Shown here: in pieces, positions 25,956-34,586 of the stretch | Layout of the letters: each line of letters begins with the position of its first letter | Numbering within the stretch: position 1 is the first letter of the stretch | Origin: CAZEER01 sp964511215 | GTDB taxonomy: Bacteria; Fidelibacterota; Marinisomatia; Marinisomatales; UBA1611 | Direction of reading: 5' to 3' | NCBI GenBank assembly: GCA_964511215.1 | Contig: CAZEER010000013.1 | Coordinates: forward strand, 1 to 39,300 | DNA length: 39,300 nucleotides | Notes under the pieces: generated by a model | The model's input: only the letters and a program-made list of their open reading frames with translations | What the model was told of the DNA's origin: nothing | The model's database searches: none | Position numbers and translations under genes: made by a program

Positions 25956-27060
25956 TTAGTAACTCTTCATATAGTTTTCGGGTTTTCCCAGCCATTACCC
26001 TAGAAGAAAAATATTTTTCAGCATGTTTTCTTGCATTTTTACTCATATTTTTCCATATCTCTATATTATCAAGTAAATGTATAGTATACTTGAAATAATC
26101 GTATACACTATCACAAAGAAATCCATTATAGCCATGGCGGATTTGATTTTTTATTCCACCTCTATTTTCAGTTACAATAGGTATCCCAAGCATCATAGCT
26201 TCAATCAGTGCAATGCTAAAGTTTTCCCCCATCCCTGAATTACAATTTTTTGATGTGAAATGTATGAATACATCCAATTCTTTCATTTTATCAATTTTAT
26301 CAGATAATTTCACAACTCTCTTATCAATCTTAGTCCTTCTTATTATAGAATTCGGTATTCTTGGTAGTAACAAATCTTCTATTTTTTTCTTTGTTCCACC
26401 TATAAAATAAAATTTTATATCATCCCGATCTGCAAACTCATTTAGAATATCTGTCATTCCTGAGTCAATTTTTTCATCATCAACACGGCTTATACGGCCT
26501 ACGGTAAACTGTTTATTTGGTAATTTTTTCTGATATTGATAGATGTTTTCATTTACTCCACCACTGATAACTTTTTTATTCTCCAATTTCGAATACTTGG
26601 GGAGTTTTGTGTAAAATTCATTTACAAATAAATTGCAATCAATGCTATCAAATAAAAAAGGTTTAGATAGCTTATGAAAAGTAAAGATTACTTTATATTC
26701 TAATTCAACTTTAGATTTCCAGACTTGCTTTAGACATTCTCTCCCTCCACCGCCAAAATGTATTTGAACAATTTTAGGTCGTACAATTTCTAAAAACTTT
26801 TTTATATTGCCTGTGTAAGCTTTTACATCATTTCTAAAACCAAATGTCCTACCTCTTTCATACCATATGTATTGTTCATAATCTTCCAAATTATCAACAA
26901 TCTCAAACATATAATTATTTGCTCCACCAGCACCAATACCTCCATTTTTTACATGTACAATCCGATGACTGCGGCTACGTTTAATAGATGCTCTTAAGAA
27001 AGGAAATCTAAATGTATTAATAATTGACTTTTTTAAATATCTTCTGAAATTATTTATCAT
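25942..27060 (-). CDS. family 4 glycosyltransferase
   Basis: A 372-residue GT-B glycosyltransferase. The N-terminal domain has the glycine-rich acceptor loop GGIGAGGANNYM (about 40-51) and the C-terminal domain the donor-binding E-x7-E motif in GENFSIALIEAMMLGIP with TENRGGIKN. The basic N-terminus (RRYLKKS) may associate with the membrane. ATG at 27060 is chosen over a TTG one codon earlier. It lies 18 nt after TagB/TagF-like copy A and overlaps the GT2 gene by 14 bases. Probably adds one sugar during assembly of the surface glycan; sugar unknown. Confidence 0.88.
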   Translation of the reverse strand: MINNFRRYLKKSIINTFRFPFLRASIKRSRSHRIVHVKNGGIGAGGANNYMFEIVDNLEDYEQYIWYERGRTFGFRNDVKAYTGNIKKFLEIVRPKIVQIHFGGGGRECLKQVWKSKVELEYKVIFTFHKLSKPFLFDSIDCNLFVNEFYTKLPKYSKLENKKVISGGVNENIYQYQKKLPNKQFTVGRISRVDDEKIDSGMTDILNEFADRDDIKFYFIGGTKKKIEDLLLPRIPNSIIRRTKIDKRVVKLSDKIDKMKELDVFIHFTSKNCNSGMGENFSIALIEAMMLGIPIVTENRGGIKNQIRHGYNGFLCDSVYDYFKYTIHLLDNIEIWKNMSKNARKHAEKYFSSRVMAGKTRKLYEELLSVSS

Positions 27061-27078
27061 CAATAACCACCACTATGA

Positions 27079-28149
27079 TTATACATCGAAATAATCTTTA
27101 CCGCATTGAGAAATAAAATCTATCGCCCTATTTGTACTCTGACCATCATTAAAATAAAAACAATCCATAAGTAATTTTTTATACACTTTTTTATAAGGTT
27201 GCTCTTTTAAATTAAAATCAATCTTCTCTAAAATAAATTCTATATTTTCTGGATCTATAACATCTGATTTACCTAATATAGTCATTTCGCTAGGCATAGC
27301 ATGTAGATCTTGATCTTCTTCTGTTTTAACTCTGATAATGGGCTTCCCTGTAATTAGAAATTCATAAATAAGTGATGATGTGTCACTTATAAGCATATCA
27401 GAAGCAGCAAAAACCTCCATTGTATCTTCATTTAGGATATTATTTGGATTTGAAAAATAAATATTACCTATATCCTCTGAATAGGACCAAAATTTAAGCA
27501 ATGGTAGTAAGTGAGTATCAAAATGATGTGGTCTAACTATTAAATTATATCTTCCTGAAAGTTTTCTAGCAAGTTTAAATACTAGTTTTCTTAGGGTTCC
27601 ACCACCCCATTTCCATGTAGGTGCATAGAGTACTACAGGCAGAGATTTATTTTTTACTCCAATAAAACTAAGATATTTTTTTTTATTTTTAATATCCAAA
27701 TAATCATCAAAACGAGGGTTGCCTATTGGGATGAGACGCTCCTTTGTGATATTAATACCTACATCATTAAGTTTCACTAGATGTTTTGGCCCTGAAATAA
27801 AGTGGTAATCATAACTAAGTAAAATTTCAGGGTTCCCACCATATTTTTTATCTCCCGTCCCATGACCAATAAATATTTTAACTACTTGGTCACATCTATT
27901 AATTATACGAGTATTTGATTGTGATATAAATATACCTTTCAAATCATTTAAGTTTTTAATATCACGTCTAATAATTCTTGGTGCTCTATTTTCTCGTTTT
28001 TCAGAAAGAGTAATTCCCTGCCTCAAGTGCCATTTAAACCTTGCTAACTTCCTATAATTGGAAACAATAAAAGTCCCACCTATTTTTTGATATATTGTTT
28101 TTGCATATGAAAGTTGATAAACCTGATTAGAAAGAAAAAATAGATTCAT
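27079..28149 (-). CDS. CDP-glycerol glycerophosphotransferase-like (TagB/TagF) protein, copy A
   Basis: A 356-residue GT-B transferase of the teichoic-acid polymerase/primase family. The first conserved histidine is H96 in FIGHGTGDKKYG, matching the HGxGxK motif; the second lies in VRPHHFD. LYAPTWKWGGG, MLISDTSSLIYEF and FNDGQSTNRAIDFI complete the family pattern. It follows the inositol-phosphate cytidylyltransferase-like gene by 31 nt, making it the first transferase encoded after the proposed CDP-inositol supply genes. Phosphoinositol transfer is therefore a reasonable hypothesis, not a demonstrated function. Confidence 0.88.
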   Translation of the reverse strand: MNLFFLSNQVYQLSYAKTIYQKIGGTFIVSNYRKLARFKWHLRQGITLSEKRENRAPRIIRRDIKNLNDLKGIFISQSNTRIINRCDQVVKIFIGHGTGDKKYGGNPEILLSYDYHFISGPKHLVKLNDVGINITKERLIPIGNPRFDDYLDIKNKKKYLSFIGVKNKSLPVVLYAPTWKWGGGTLRKLVFKLARKLSGRYNLIVRPHHFDTHLLPLLKFWSYSEDIGNIYFSNPNNILNEDTMEVFAASDMLISDTSSLIYEFLITGKPIIRVKTEEDQDLHAMPSEMTILGKSDVIDPENIEFILEKIDFNLKEQPYKKVYKKLLMDCFYFNDGQSTNRAIDFISQCGKDYFDV

Positions 28150-28180
28150 TTTACAATCTGTCGAATTTTAATGAATTAAA

Positions 28181-28891
28181 TTAATGATTCATTAATTCAT
28201 TAAAGGATTCTGGTGTGTCTATATCCATCCAAAAGGAATTTTTTATATCTATTCCTCCCATACTACCATACTTAATCAAGTAACGGCAAGCATCCGATAA
28301 ACTAAAATCTTTTTTATTATTTAATTTTTCTAAAACATTAAAAAATTGATAATTACATTTAAAAACCCCACAATCAATTGCATCATACACTGATAGATCT
28401 TTTGACATTGAAGTCAACCGCATGGGGTTATCTTTCTCAACAACTACTTTCATTGCATCATCGATATCAAAAACTTGATCCACTCTAAAGTCTAACCCAA
28501 CTATCGCTTCGAATTTATCAAGATCAGCTCTAAAAACTTTCGAGAATAAATCTTCACCGTAAATATGATCACTCATAGATATCATGAAAGGTTCTCCATA
28601 TTTTATATAAGGTTTACTAAGAAGGACACTTATACCATTTGCTTTTTTCCAATTAGAGTTATAAACAAATTCGATCTCAACCTCAAGCCCCAATTTTTTA
28701 ATTGATGACATAATATATTTATGTTGATAACCTATAATAACTATAAACTTTTTGATATTTACAGCGCAAGCATTTTCAATAATTGTTTGAATTATTGTTT
28801 TACCGTTTACTTCTAAAAGAGTTTTTGGGACTCCTTGGGTCACTTCCCGTATCCTGCTGCCTGATCCTGCAGCAATAATCACTAACTGCAA
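28181..28891 (-). CDS. CTP:inositol-1-phosphate cytidylyltransferase-like nucleotidyltransferase
   Basis: A 236-residue nucleotidyltransferase that probably makes CDP-inositol from CTP and inositol-1-phosphate. The nucleotide loop IAAGSGSRIREVTQ (6-19) and VPKTLLEVNGK (21-31) are followed by features I associate with the cytidylyltransferase half of bacterial/archaeal DIPP synthases: NWKKANGISVL (80-90), the metal aspartate in MSDHIYGEDLF (D108), YDAIDCGVFKC, and the closing FWMDIDTPE. The start is TTG, fixed by the first beta strand; it lies 3 nt behind the inositol-1-phosphate synthase stop. No CDP-alcohol phosphatidyltransferase domain is fused, unlike many DIPP synthases. A hexose-1-phosphate substrate is the alternative. 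Confidence 0.82.
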   Translation of the reverse strand: MQLVIIAAGSGSRIREVTQGVPKTLLEVNGKTIIQTIIENACAVNIKKFIVIIGYQHKYIMSSIKKLGLEVEIEFVYNSNWKKANGISVLLSKPYIKYGEPFMISMSDHIYGEDLFSKVFRADLDKFEAIVGLDFRVDQVFDIDDAMKVVVEKDNPMRLTSMSKDLSVYDAIDCGVFKCNYQFFNVLEKLNNKKDFSLSDACRYLIKYGSMGGIDIKNSFWMDIDTPESFNELMNH

Positions 28892-28894
28892 TTG

Positions 28895-30202
28895 TTATTC
28901 TTCATCAAAATAATCCAAACCCAAATGGGTTATCAATTCTTCATTCATAATATGTCTTAAAGTATTTTTTAGTTTCGCCAATTGGACAAACAAATCATGT
29001 TCAGGGTATAGCTCTGGCAGAGTCATAGGACTTTTGAAATAAAATGATAACCACTCTTGGATACCTTTCATTCCAACTCGTTTAGCTAAATCTAAAAATA
29101 ATATTAAATCTAATACAATAGGTGCTGCAAGAATGCTATCGCGACATAGAAAATCAACTTTTATTTGCATCTTATAACCCATCCAACCAAATATATCAAT
29201 GTTATCCCAACCTTCTTTATTATCACCTCTTGGGGGGTAATAATTAATTCTAACCTTGTGGTATAATTCATCGTATAACTTTGGATATAATTCTGGTTGA
29301 AGTATCGTATCTAAAACACCTAGTTTACTTTCTTCTTTTGTTTTAAAAGCATCTGGATCATCGAGTACTTCTCCATCGCGATTCCCAAGAATATTTGTAG
29401 AAAACCAACCATTAATTCCAATCTGTCTTGCTTTAAGACCAGGAGCTAAAATAGTCTTCATTAAAGTCTGACCTGTCTTGAAATCCTTGCCTGCAATTGG
29501 TACTCTATTAATTTGAGATAATTCAATCAATGCATCAATATCTATTGCTAAATTTGGAGCACCATTTGCAAAAGGGACTCCTTTTTTTAAAGCCGCATAA
29601 GCATAAATCATACTAGGTGATATTGCGGGGTCATTATTAGAAAGACCATCTTCAAAATTTTTCAAAGAGGAATGTACATTCCCAGGTTTGAAAAATATTT
29701 CGGTACTTCCACACCAAATCATGATATTTGAACGAGTATTATTTTTTGCAGAAAAAATATCAATGTCGTTCATTACTTTTTCTGCCAATTCCATCTTATT
29801 TTCAGCAGATTTAATAAAATTCCCATCTATATTCCTGACATATTTTGGATCAAATACAGCTGGCCATATCTCAATCGCATTTAATTGGTTACGTAGTTTT
29901 TCAATGATATTAACATCTAAAACCTTTGACCTGATACAAATATCAAAAAGGCTTTCTTTGTTAATATCCCAACCACCAAAAACTAAATCATTTAAATTTG
30001 ATAATGGTACAAAATCTTTTATCAGCGGCACTCTATTTTCAGTTCTTTTACCTAGACGAATAGTTCCCATTTGGGTCATACTACCGATTGGCTCTGCAAT
30101 CCCTTTTTTAATTGCTTCCACACCAACTATAAATGTACTAGCTACTGCTCCAACACCCGGAATTAGTACCCCTAGATTCCCATTTGGTTCTGAAATACTC
30201 AA
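28895..30202 (-). CDS. myo-inositol-1-phosphate synthase
   Basis: Converts glucose-6-phosphate to 1L-myo-inositol-1-phosphate with bound NAD. The 435-residue protein has the NAD-binding GVLIPGVGAVASTF (11-24), the family core AGKDFKTGQT (a variant of SGDDFKSGQT), NILGNRDGEVLDDP and a lysine/aspartate-rich catalytic C-terminus (MQIKVDFLCRDS). The start is TTG with a strong AAGGAG 8 nt upstream, so it is well supported despite the rare codon. Upstream lies an 83-bp gap to the ABC exporter; downstream the cytidylyltransferase begins 3 nt after the stop. The pairing indicates CDP-inositol production. Confidence 0.95.
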   Translation of the reverse strand: MSISEPNGNLGVLIPGVGAVASTFIVGVEAIKKGIAEPIGSMTQMGTIRLGKRTENRVPLIKDFVPLSNLNDLVFGGWDINKESLFDICIRSKVLDVNIIEKLRNQLNAIEIWPAVFDPKYVRNIDGNFIKSAENKMELAEKVMNDIDIFSAKNNTRSNIMIWCGSTEIFFKPGNVHSSLKNFEDGLSNNDPAISPSMIYAYAALKKGVPFANGAPNLAIDIDALIELSQINRVPIAGKDFKTGQTLMKTILAPGLKARQIGINGWFSTNILGNRDGEVLDDPDAFKTKEESKLGVLDTILQPELYPKLYDELYHKVRINYYPPRGDNKEGWDNIDIFGWMGYKMQIKVDFLCRDSILAAPIVLDLILFLDLAKRVGMKGIQEWLSFYFKSPMTLPELYPEHDLFVQLAKLKNTLRHIMNEELITHLGLDYFDEE

Positions 30203-30285
30203 TTTCTTTTCTCCTTATAATATCAATAAATTAATTAATCAGTAAATCTACCAATTCTAAACTACCATTATTGAATATTGATTTT

Positions 30286-32130
30286 TTATTTAGTTGAATT
30301 TTCAAACTGGACATTATATAGATTATAATATGTTCCTTTTAAATTGTATAAACTTTTATGATTTCCTTTTTCAACTATTTTACCATCTTCCAAAACAATT
30401 ATTTCATGCGCATTTCTAACAGTGGAAAATCTATGTGCAATAACAAGGACTGTCCTTTTTTTCATCAAATTTTCTAATGCATTTTGGACTAATAGCTCAG
30501 ATTTAGAATCTAAGGCTGAAGTGGCTTCATCTAAAATTAACAATGCCGGATTCTTATAAATTGCTCTTGCGATAGCAATCCTTTGTCTTTGACCACCAGA
30601 TAATTTGACTCCTCTTTCTCCTACAATTGTATCAAATCCATTTTCTAAATTATTTATAAAATCAATTGCATTAGCGCCTTTAGCTGCCTCAATTAATTTC
30701 TCATCATTTATAATATCACTACCATAAGTAATATTCAAACTAATTGATGTATCTAAAAGTATAGTTTCTTGAGATACGATACCCATCATTCGTCTTAATG
30801 AATTTATCTTGAATTGCCTAATATCCTTTTGATCAATATATATCCCTCCTTCACTAATATCAAAGAATCTTGGAATTAAGTCCGCTATAGTAGATTTCCC
30901 TGACCCACTTGAGCCCACTAAGGCAATTGTTTTTCCTTTAGGAATTCGAAAATTAATATCTGACAATCTAAAGGAATCACTATCGTATGAGAATCCTACT
31001 TTTTCAAATCTTAACTCCGTTTCAATTTTTTTTATTTCATCAATCCCCACATCATTCACCTCTGGATTTTCATCTAAAATACCAAAAATACGTTCTGCTG
31101 AAGCATATCCATTTTGAAGAATAATGTGTACATTACTCAAAGACCTTATTGGACCCAGCATAGAAAATAAAAGAAACATGAATCGTAGAAAGTCTTCAGA
31201 TGAAAGCGTTGATCCAATGATGATTTCTGTACCTCCGAGCCAAAGAAGTAAAACAGCCATCGAAACACCAATTGTTTCAATTATCGGAGAAGACATTAGA
31301 TGCAATTTTGATGATCTAAAAAGAAGATCAAAATATTTCCAGGATTCACGATTAAAACGGTTAATCTCGTGTTCTTCCATAGCAAATGCTTTTACAATTC
31401 TTGTGGATGAAAGGATCTCTGTAATAATACTTAATATTCCACCAATCTGCTTAGTATTACGCCTCGCTTTCCTCCTAATACTTTGCCCTATAACTTGTAT
31501 TACTATTTGGGAAAAAGGAATAATTAATAAGGCAATTAACATCAATTTCCAACTAATAATAAATAATAAAGCTGCAAAAGCAATAATATTTATAGGTTCA
31601 ACTATAATTTTTTGAAATGTAGTTCCAATCGATTGATTCAACGTGTTAACATCGTGAATTATTATTGAAGAAAGATCACCAAATTTTCTTCGATAAAAAA
31701 AAGATAATGACATTGTCTGTAAATGTCCATAAATATGATTCCTAAGTTTTGTTACAATCCTTAATTGGACATATGACATGCATAAATTTTTCAAATACAA
31801 AAAAACGTTTTTAAAAAGGAAGATAATTATAATACTTATACATAAAATTTTGAGGGTTTCAAGATTAGACTCTCGCAATATAAAACCATTAACCATCATC
31901 TTTAATTTTTCATTGATTGTATTACTATCTTGATTTAGTAATATTTTTTGATCTATTACAAGTTGATCAAAATCCATTAAAACATTATTTACTAATGACG
32001 CAGTAAGCCATATTGCAACACTGTTAAAGATGACAAACAATAATCCATTAACTAATGAAACTGTCATAAAAAACCATTCAGGCTTAATAAATTCAAATAT
32101 CCTTTTTAAATCTGATTTTTTCTTTCTCAT
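30286..32130 (-). CDS. MsbA-like ABC exporter (fused permease-ATPase)
   Basis: Half-transporter of 614 residues that as a dimer flips lipids or lipid-linked glycans across the inner membrane. Six hydrophobic segments occupy about 20-335, with a longer first external loop (about 50-90) than usual. The ATPase shows Walker A GSSGSGKST (406-414), signature LSGGQ (510-514), Walker B LLILDEATSALD (530-541) and the switch histidine in VIAHRFST (about H566). The start overlaps the GNAT stop by four bases. Being directly upstream of the phosphoinositol/glycan genes, it may export their lipid-linked product; lipid A core is the alternative cargo. Confidence 0.92.
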   Translation of the reverse strand: MRKKKSDLKRIFEFIKPEWFFMTVSLVNGLLFVIFNSVAIWLTASLVNNVLMDFDQLVIDQKILLNQDSNTINEKLKMMVNGFILRESNLETLKILCISIIIIFLFKNVFLYLKNLCMSYVQLRIVTKLRNHIYGHLQTMSLSFFYRRKFGDLSSIIIHDVNTLNQSIGTTFQKIIVEPINIIAFAALLFIISWKLMLIALLIIPFSQIVIQVIGQSIRRKARRNTKQIGGILSIITEILSSTRIVKAFAMEEHEINRFNRESWKYFDLLFRSSKLHLMSSPIIETIGVSMAVLLLWLGGTEIIIGSTLSSEDFLRFMFLLFSMLGPIRSLSNVHIILQNGYASAERIFGILDENPEVNDVGIDEIKKIETELRFEKVGFSYDSDSFRLSDINFRIPKGKTIALVGSSGSGKSTIADLIPRFFDISEGGIYIDQKDIRQFKINSLRRMMGIVSQETILLDTSISLNITYGSDIINDEKLIEAAKGANAIDFINNLENGFDTIVGERGVKLSGGQRQRIAIARAIYKNPALLILDEATSALDSKSELLVQNALENLMKKRTVLVIAHRFSTVRNAHEIIVLEDGKIVEKGNHKSLYNLKGTYYNLYNVQFENSTK

Positions 32131-32546
32131 TGTCTTATTAATTTAAAATGAGGTACCCCTGCTTCGAGAAAACGTTCTCCAATTTTTTCAAATCCTAATT
32201 TGGTATAAAAATCAACGACTTGCTCTTGTGCATGCAAATAAATTTTACTTTCACTACTTAACGAATTGATTATGCAATTAACTAAGGCTTTTCCAACTCC
32301 TAAGTTTCTGTATTGTTTCAAAACTGCAAATCTTTCTAATTTTATTCCTGATTCTGTTTCTCTGTATCTAGCAGTTCCAACATAATTTTTTTTATATAAG
32401 GCGACATAGCTTTTAGCAATAATTCGACTATCGTCCATTTCTAATTCTTCCGGTATATTTTGTTCCTTAATAAACACCTCTCTTCTAATATCGATGCATA
32501 TTTTTTTTTCAAAAGTTGCTGTAACAAACTTTACTTTGATTCCCAT
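32127..32546 (-). CDS. GNAT-family N-acetyltransferase (YitI/YjcF-like)
   Basis: A 139-residue acetyl-CoA-dependent acyltransferase. The N-terminal IRREVFIKEQNIPEELEMD (20-38) is the mark of the YitI/YjcF/ElaA-like branch, the acetyl-CoA pyrophosphate loop is RNLGVGKAL, and the end has LHAQEQVVDFYTKLGFEKIG. It overlaps the ABC exporter by four bases. Substrates of this branch are unknown; its position could mean acetylation of a glycan precursor, or nothing more than co-transcription. Divergent from hemW across 83 bp. Confidence 0.88.
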   Translation of the reverse strand: MGIKVKFVTATFEKKICIDIRREVFIKEQNIPEELEMDDSRIIAKSYVALYKKNYVGTARYRETESGIKLERFAVLKQYRNLGVGKALVNCIINSLSSESKIYLHAQEQVVDFYTKLGFEKIGERFLEAGVPHFKLIRQ

Positions 32547-32629
32547 AATCTAAATTTCATATTTCACACATAAAATTCATATAAAAACATTGTAAATACT
32601 ATCCTTAATAATAAAAAGTAAATTTATGT

Positions 32630-33760
32630 ATGAAGTCTGCTGGAATTTATATTCATATTCCTTTTTGTTCCATAAAGTGCATGTATTGTGATTTTTACTC
32701 AATTACAGAAAAAGGAGACATTATTCAAAAATTTATTGATGCAATTACCAAAGAAATAGATAGATGTACAATAGATGTTTCTGAATGGTCGTTAGATACA
32801 GTATTTATAGGTGGTGGGACACCAAGTATCCTAGAAGTAAATGAAATTGAAAAAATTCTTTCATCTCTCTACAAAAATTTTGATTTATCTAATTTAAAGG
32901 AAATAACCTTAGAGGCAAATCCTGGTGAAGCACCTATAGAACGTCTTAAGTCTTTAAATTATTTGGGAATTAATCGTTTATCAATCGGCGTCCAGTCGTT
33001 ACAACCTGAATTATTAAAATTTTTATCACGTATACATGATAGTAAACAAATTTATGATACCTTTGACAATGCAAGATCAGCTGGGTTCCAAAATATAAAT
33101 TGTGACTTAATTTATTCAATACCAGATCAAACATTAGAAATGTGGCTAAATGACTTAGAAGCCATTATTAATTTAGAACCTGAACACATTTCCGCATATA
33201 CACTAACTGTTGAAAAAGGAACTGAGCTATTTAAAATGGTTGCAAATAAAAATGTACATATGCCTGATGATAGTCAAAATAGTGAGTGGTTCATAAAGAC
33301 TCGTGATAAGTTAATTTTAAATGATTATCATCCATATGAAATTTCAAATTTTTCAAAACCTAATCTTGAATGCCGGCATAATCTTCATTATTGGAGAATT
33401 GAGCCATACCTTGCTTTTGGACCTTCAGCACATGGCTTTGACGGCTATAACCGTTGGAATAATGTAAGAAATCTTAATAATTATATAGAAAAATTGACTT
33501 CCGGGGAACCACCCATATCAAAAATAGAAAAATTAACACTATTAGATAAAATAAATGAATATATTGGTTTTGGGCTACGAATGGATAAAGGAATTACTCT
33601 TGATAAAATACCACAACCTTTTCGAAAGAGTTTTGAAAGTAACTTATTATCTATTGATAAAAAATACCCTAATTGTTTTTTAAAGATTGGCGCAAATATT
33701 GCACTGTCACAAACTGGTTTACTTTTTTCAGATCAAATTATACCTGATTTATTATTGTGA
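32630..33760 (+). CDS. hemW: HemW-like radical SAM protein (heme chaperone, formerly coproporphyrinogen III oxidase-like)
   Basis: Radical-SAM family protein of 376 residues; HemW proteins bind heme and insert it into respiratory enzymes rather than oxidising coproporphyrinogen. The cluster motif is CSIKCMYC (C13, C17, C20), followed by GGGTPS (about 63-68), LEANPGE and the HemW-typical LHYWRIEPYLAFGPSAHGFD. The C-terminal HemN-like domain is present. One of few plus-strand genes, transcribed from an 83-bp divergent region shared with the GNAT gene; a weak TTGTAA at 32590-32595 is the only -35-like element seen. Its last 9 bases overlap the convergent GT2 gene. Confidence 0.93.
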   Translation: MKSAGIYIHIPFCSIKCMYCDFYSITEKGDIIQKFIDAITKEIDRCTIDVSEWSLDTVFIGGGTPSILEVNEIEKILSSLYKNFDLSNLKEITLEANPGEAPIERLKSLNYLGINRLSIGVQSLQPELLKFLSRIHDSKQIYDTFDNARSAGFQNINCDLIYSIPDQTLEMWLNDLEAIINLEPEHISAYTLTVEKGTELFKMVANKNVHMPDDSQNSEWFIKTRDKLILNDYHPYEISNFSKPNLECRHNLHYWRIEPYLAFGPSAHGFDGYNRWNNVRNLNNYIEKLTSGEPPISKIEKLTLLDKINEYIGFGLRMDKGITLDKIPQPFRKSFESNLLSIDKKYPNCFLKIGANIALSQTGLLFSDQIIPDLLL

Positions 33761-34555
33761 AATTTTTTGTAAAATATCAAACCCGAATAGTAAGACTAGC
33801 AATATACCAGTAAAAAATATAAACCATGATTTAATTGTTAGATTATATCGCAAAATGTGGTATATCGCAGCTATTCCATCTTTCCAGGTTATCTTTTTCC
33901 CATCATTATAGGTACGTCCATTATAAGAAATTGGTAATTCATAAATTTTCAGATTTGCTCTTGCTATTTTAGCTGTAAACTCTGGCTCAAAACCAAAACG
34001 ATTAGATTTTAATTCAAATTCATTTAGGATCTCTCTGCGAAACATTTTATAACAAGTTTCCATGTCGGTAAGATTCAAATTAGAAAACATATTCGACATT
34101 AGAGTTAACATTTTATTCCCAATATAATGCCAAAAATATAATACACGGTGGGGACCACCAATGAATCTACTACCATAAACAACATCAGCCTTCCCCTCTA
34201 ATATCGGTACAATTAATTTCCTATACTCTTTGGGGTTATATTCTAAATCTGCATCTTGGATAATAATAACATCACATGTTGCAAGCTCAAATCCTTTCCT
34301 TATAGAATATCCTTTTCCCATATTCTTTTTATTTTTAGAAAAACGAATACTTATTTGCTTATTAATTTTACTAGTCTCATTAATAAAATCTTTTATTATT
34401 CCTAAACTATTATCTTCCGAAAAATCATCAATTATAATGATTTCATTTACAAAATCAACGCTAGAAACAGCATTAATAATTGTTAGAATAGTATCTTGCT
34501 CATTATAAACAGGGATAACTACTGATAAGGATGGAAAATGTATTGGATTATTCAT
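33752..34555 (-). CDS. polyprenyl-phosphate sugar synthase-like family 2 glycosyltransferase
   Basis: A 267-residue GT2 enzyme of the dolichyl-phosphate mannose synthase/GtrB kind. It has SVVIPVYNEQDT (10-21), IIDDFSEDNS and the metal-binding IIQDADLEYNP, plus the GSRFIGG segment common in this group. One C-terminal hydrophobic segment (about 243-262) anchors it in the membrane. It would load a sugar onto undecaprenyl or another polyprenyl phosphate for use on the outer side. It follows the ArnT-like transferase by 31 nt, which would consume such a lipid-linked sugar. The stop overlaps hemW tail-to-tail. Confidence 0.9.
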   Translation of the reverse strand: MNNPIHFPSLSVVIPVYNEQDTILTIINAVSSVDFVNEIIIIDDFSEDNSLGIIKDFINETSKINKQISIRFSKNKKNMGKGYSIRKGFELATCDVIIIQDADLEYNPKEYRKLIVPILEGKADVVYGSRFIGGPHRVLYFWHYIGNKMLTLMSNMFSNLNLTDMETCYKMFRREILNEFELKSNRFGFEPEFTAKIARANLKIYELPISYNGRTYNDGKKITWKDGIAAIYHILRYNLTIKSWFIFFTGILLVLLFGFDILQKISQ

Positions 34556-34586
34556 GACTAAGGCTAAAGTTTAATTCATTATATAT

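Noticed and set aside
28150..28200. AT-rich inverted repeats (TTAATGAAT-like) at the end of the IPCT-like gene
   Set aside because: No GC stem or T-tract; the repeats are short, partly coding and expected by chance in such AT-rich DNA.
29688..30245. 185-codon open frame on the plus strand antisense to inositol-1-phosphate synthase
   Set aside because: The minus-strand protein is a clear family match over its full length; the antisense translation has no recognisable motif and is a by-product of the codon pattern.
30203..30285. Possible promoter for the inositol genes (TTTACT ... TATTAT, 18-bp spacer)
   Set aside because: The predicted transcription start would fall inside the ribosome binding site, so it is unlikely to serve the TTG start.
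31124..31615. 163-codon open frame on the plus strand inside the ABC exporter gene
   Set aside because: It lies opposite the permease half of an intact exporter and its hydrophobic look mirrors the membrane segments of the other strand.
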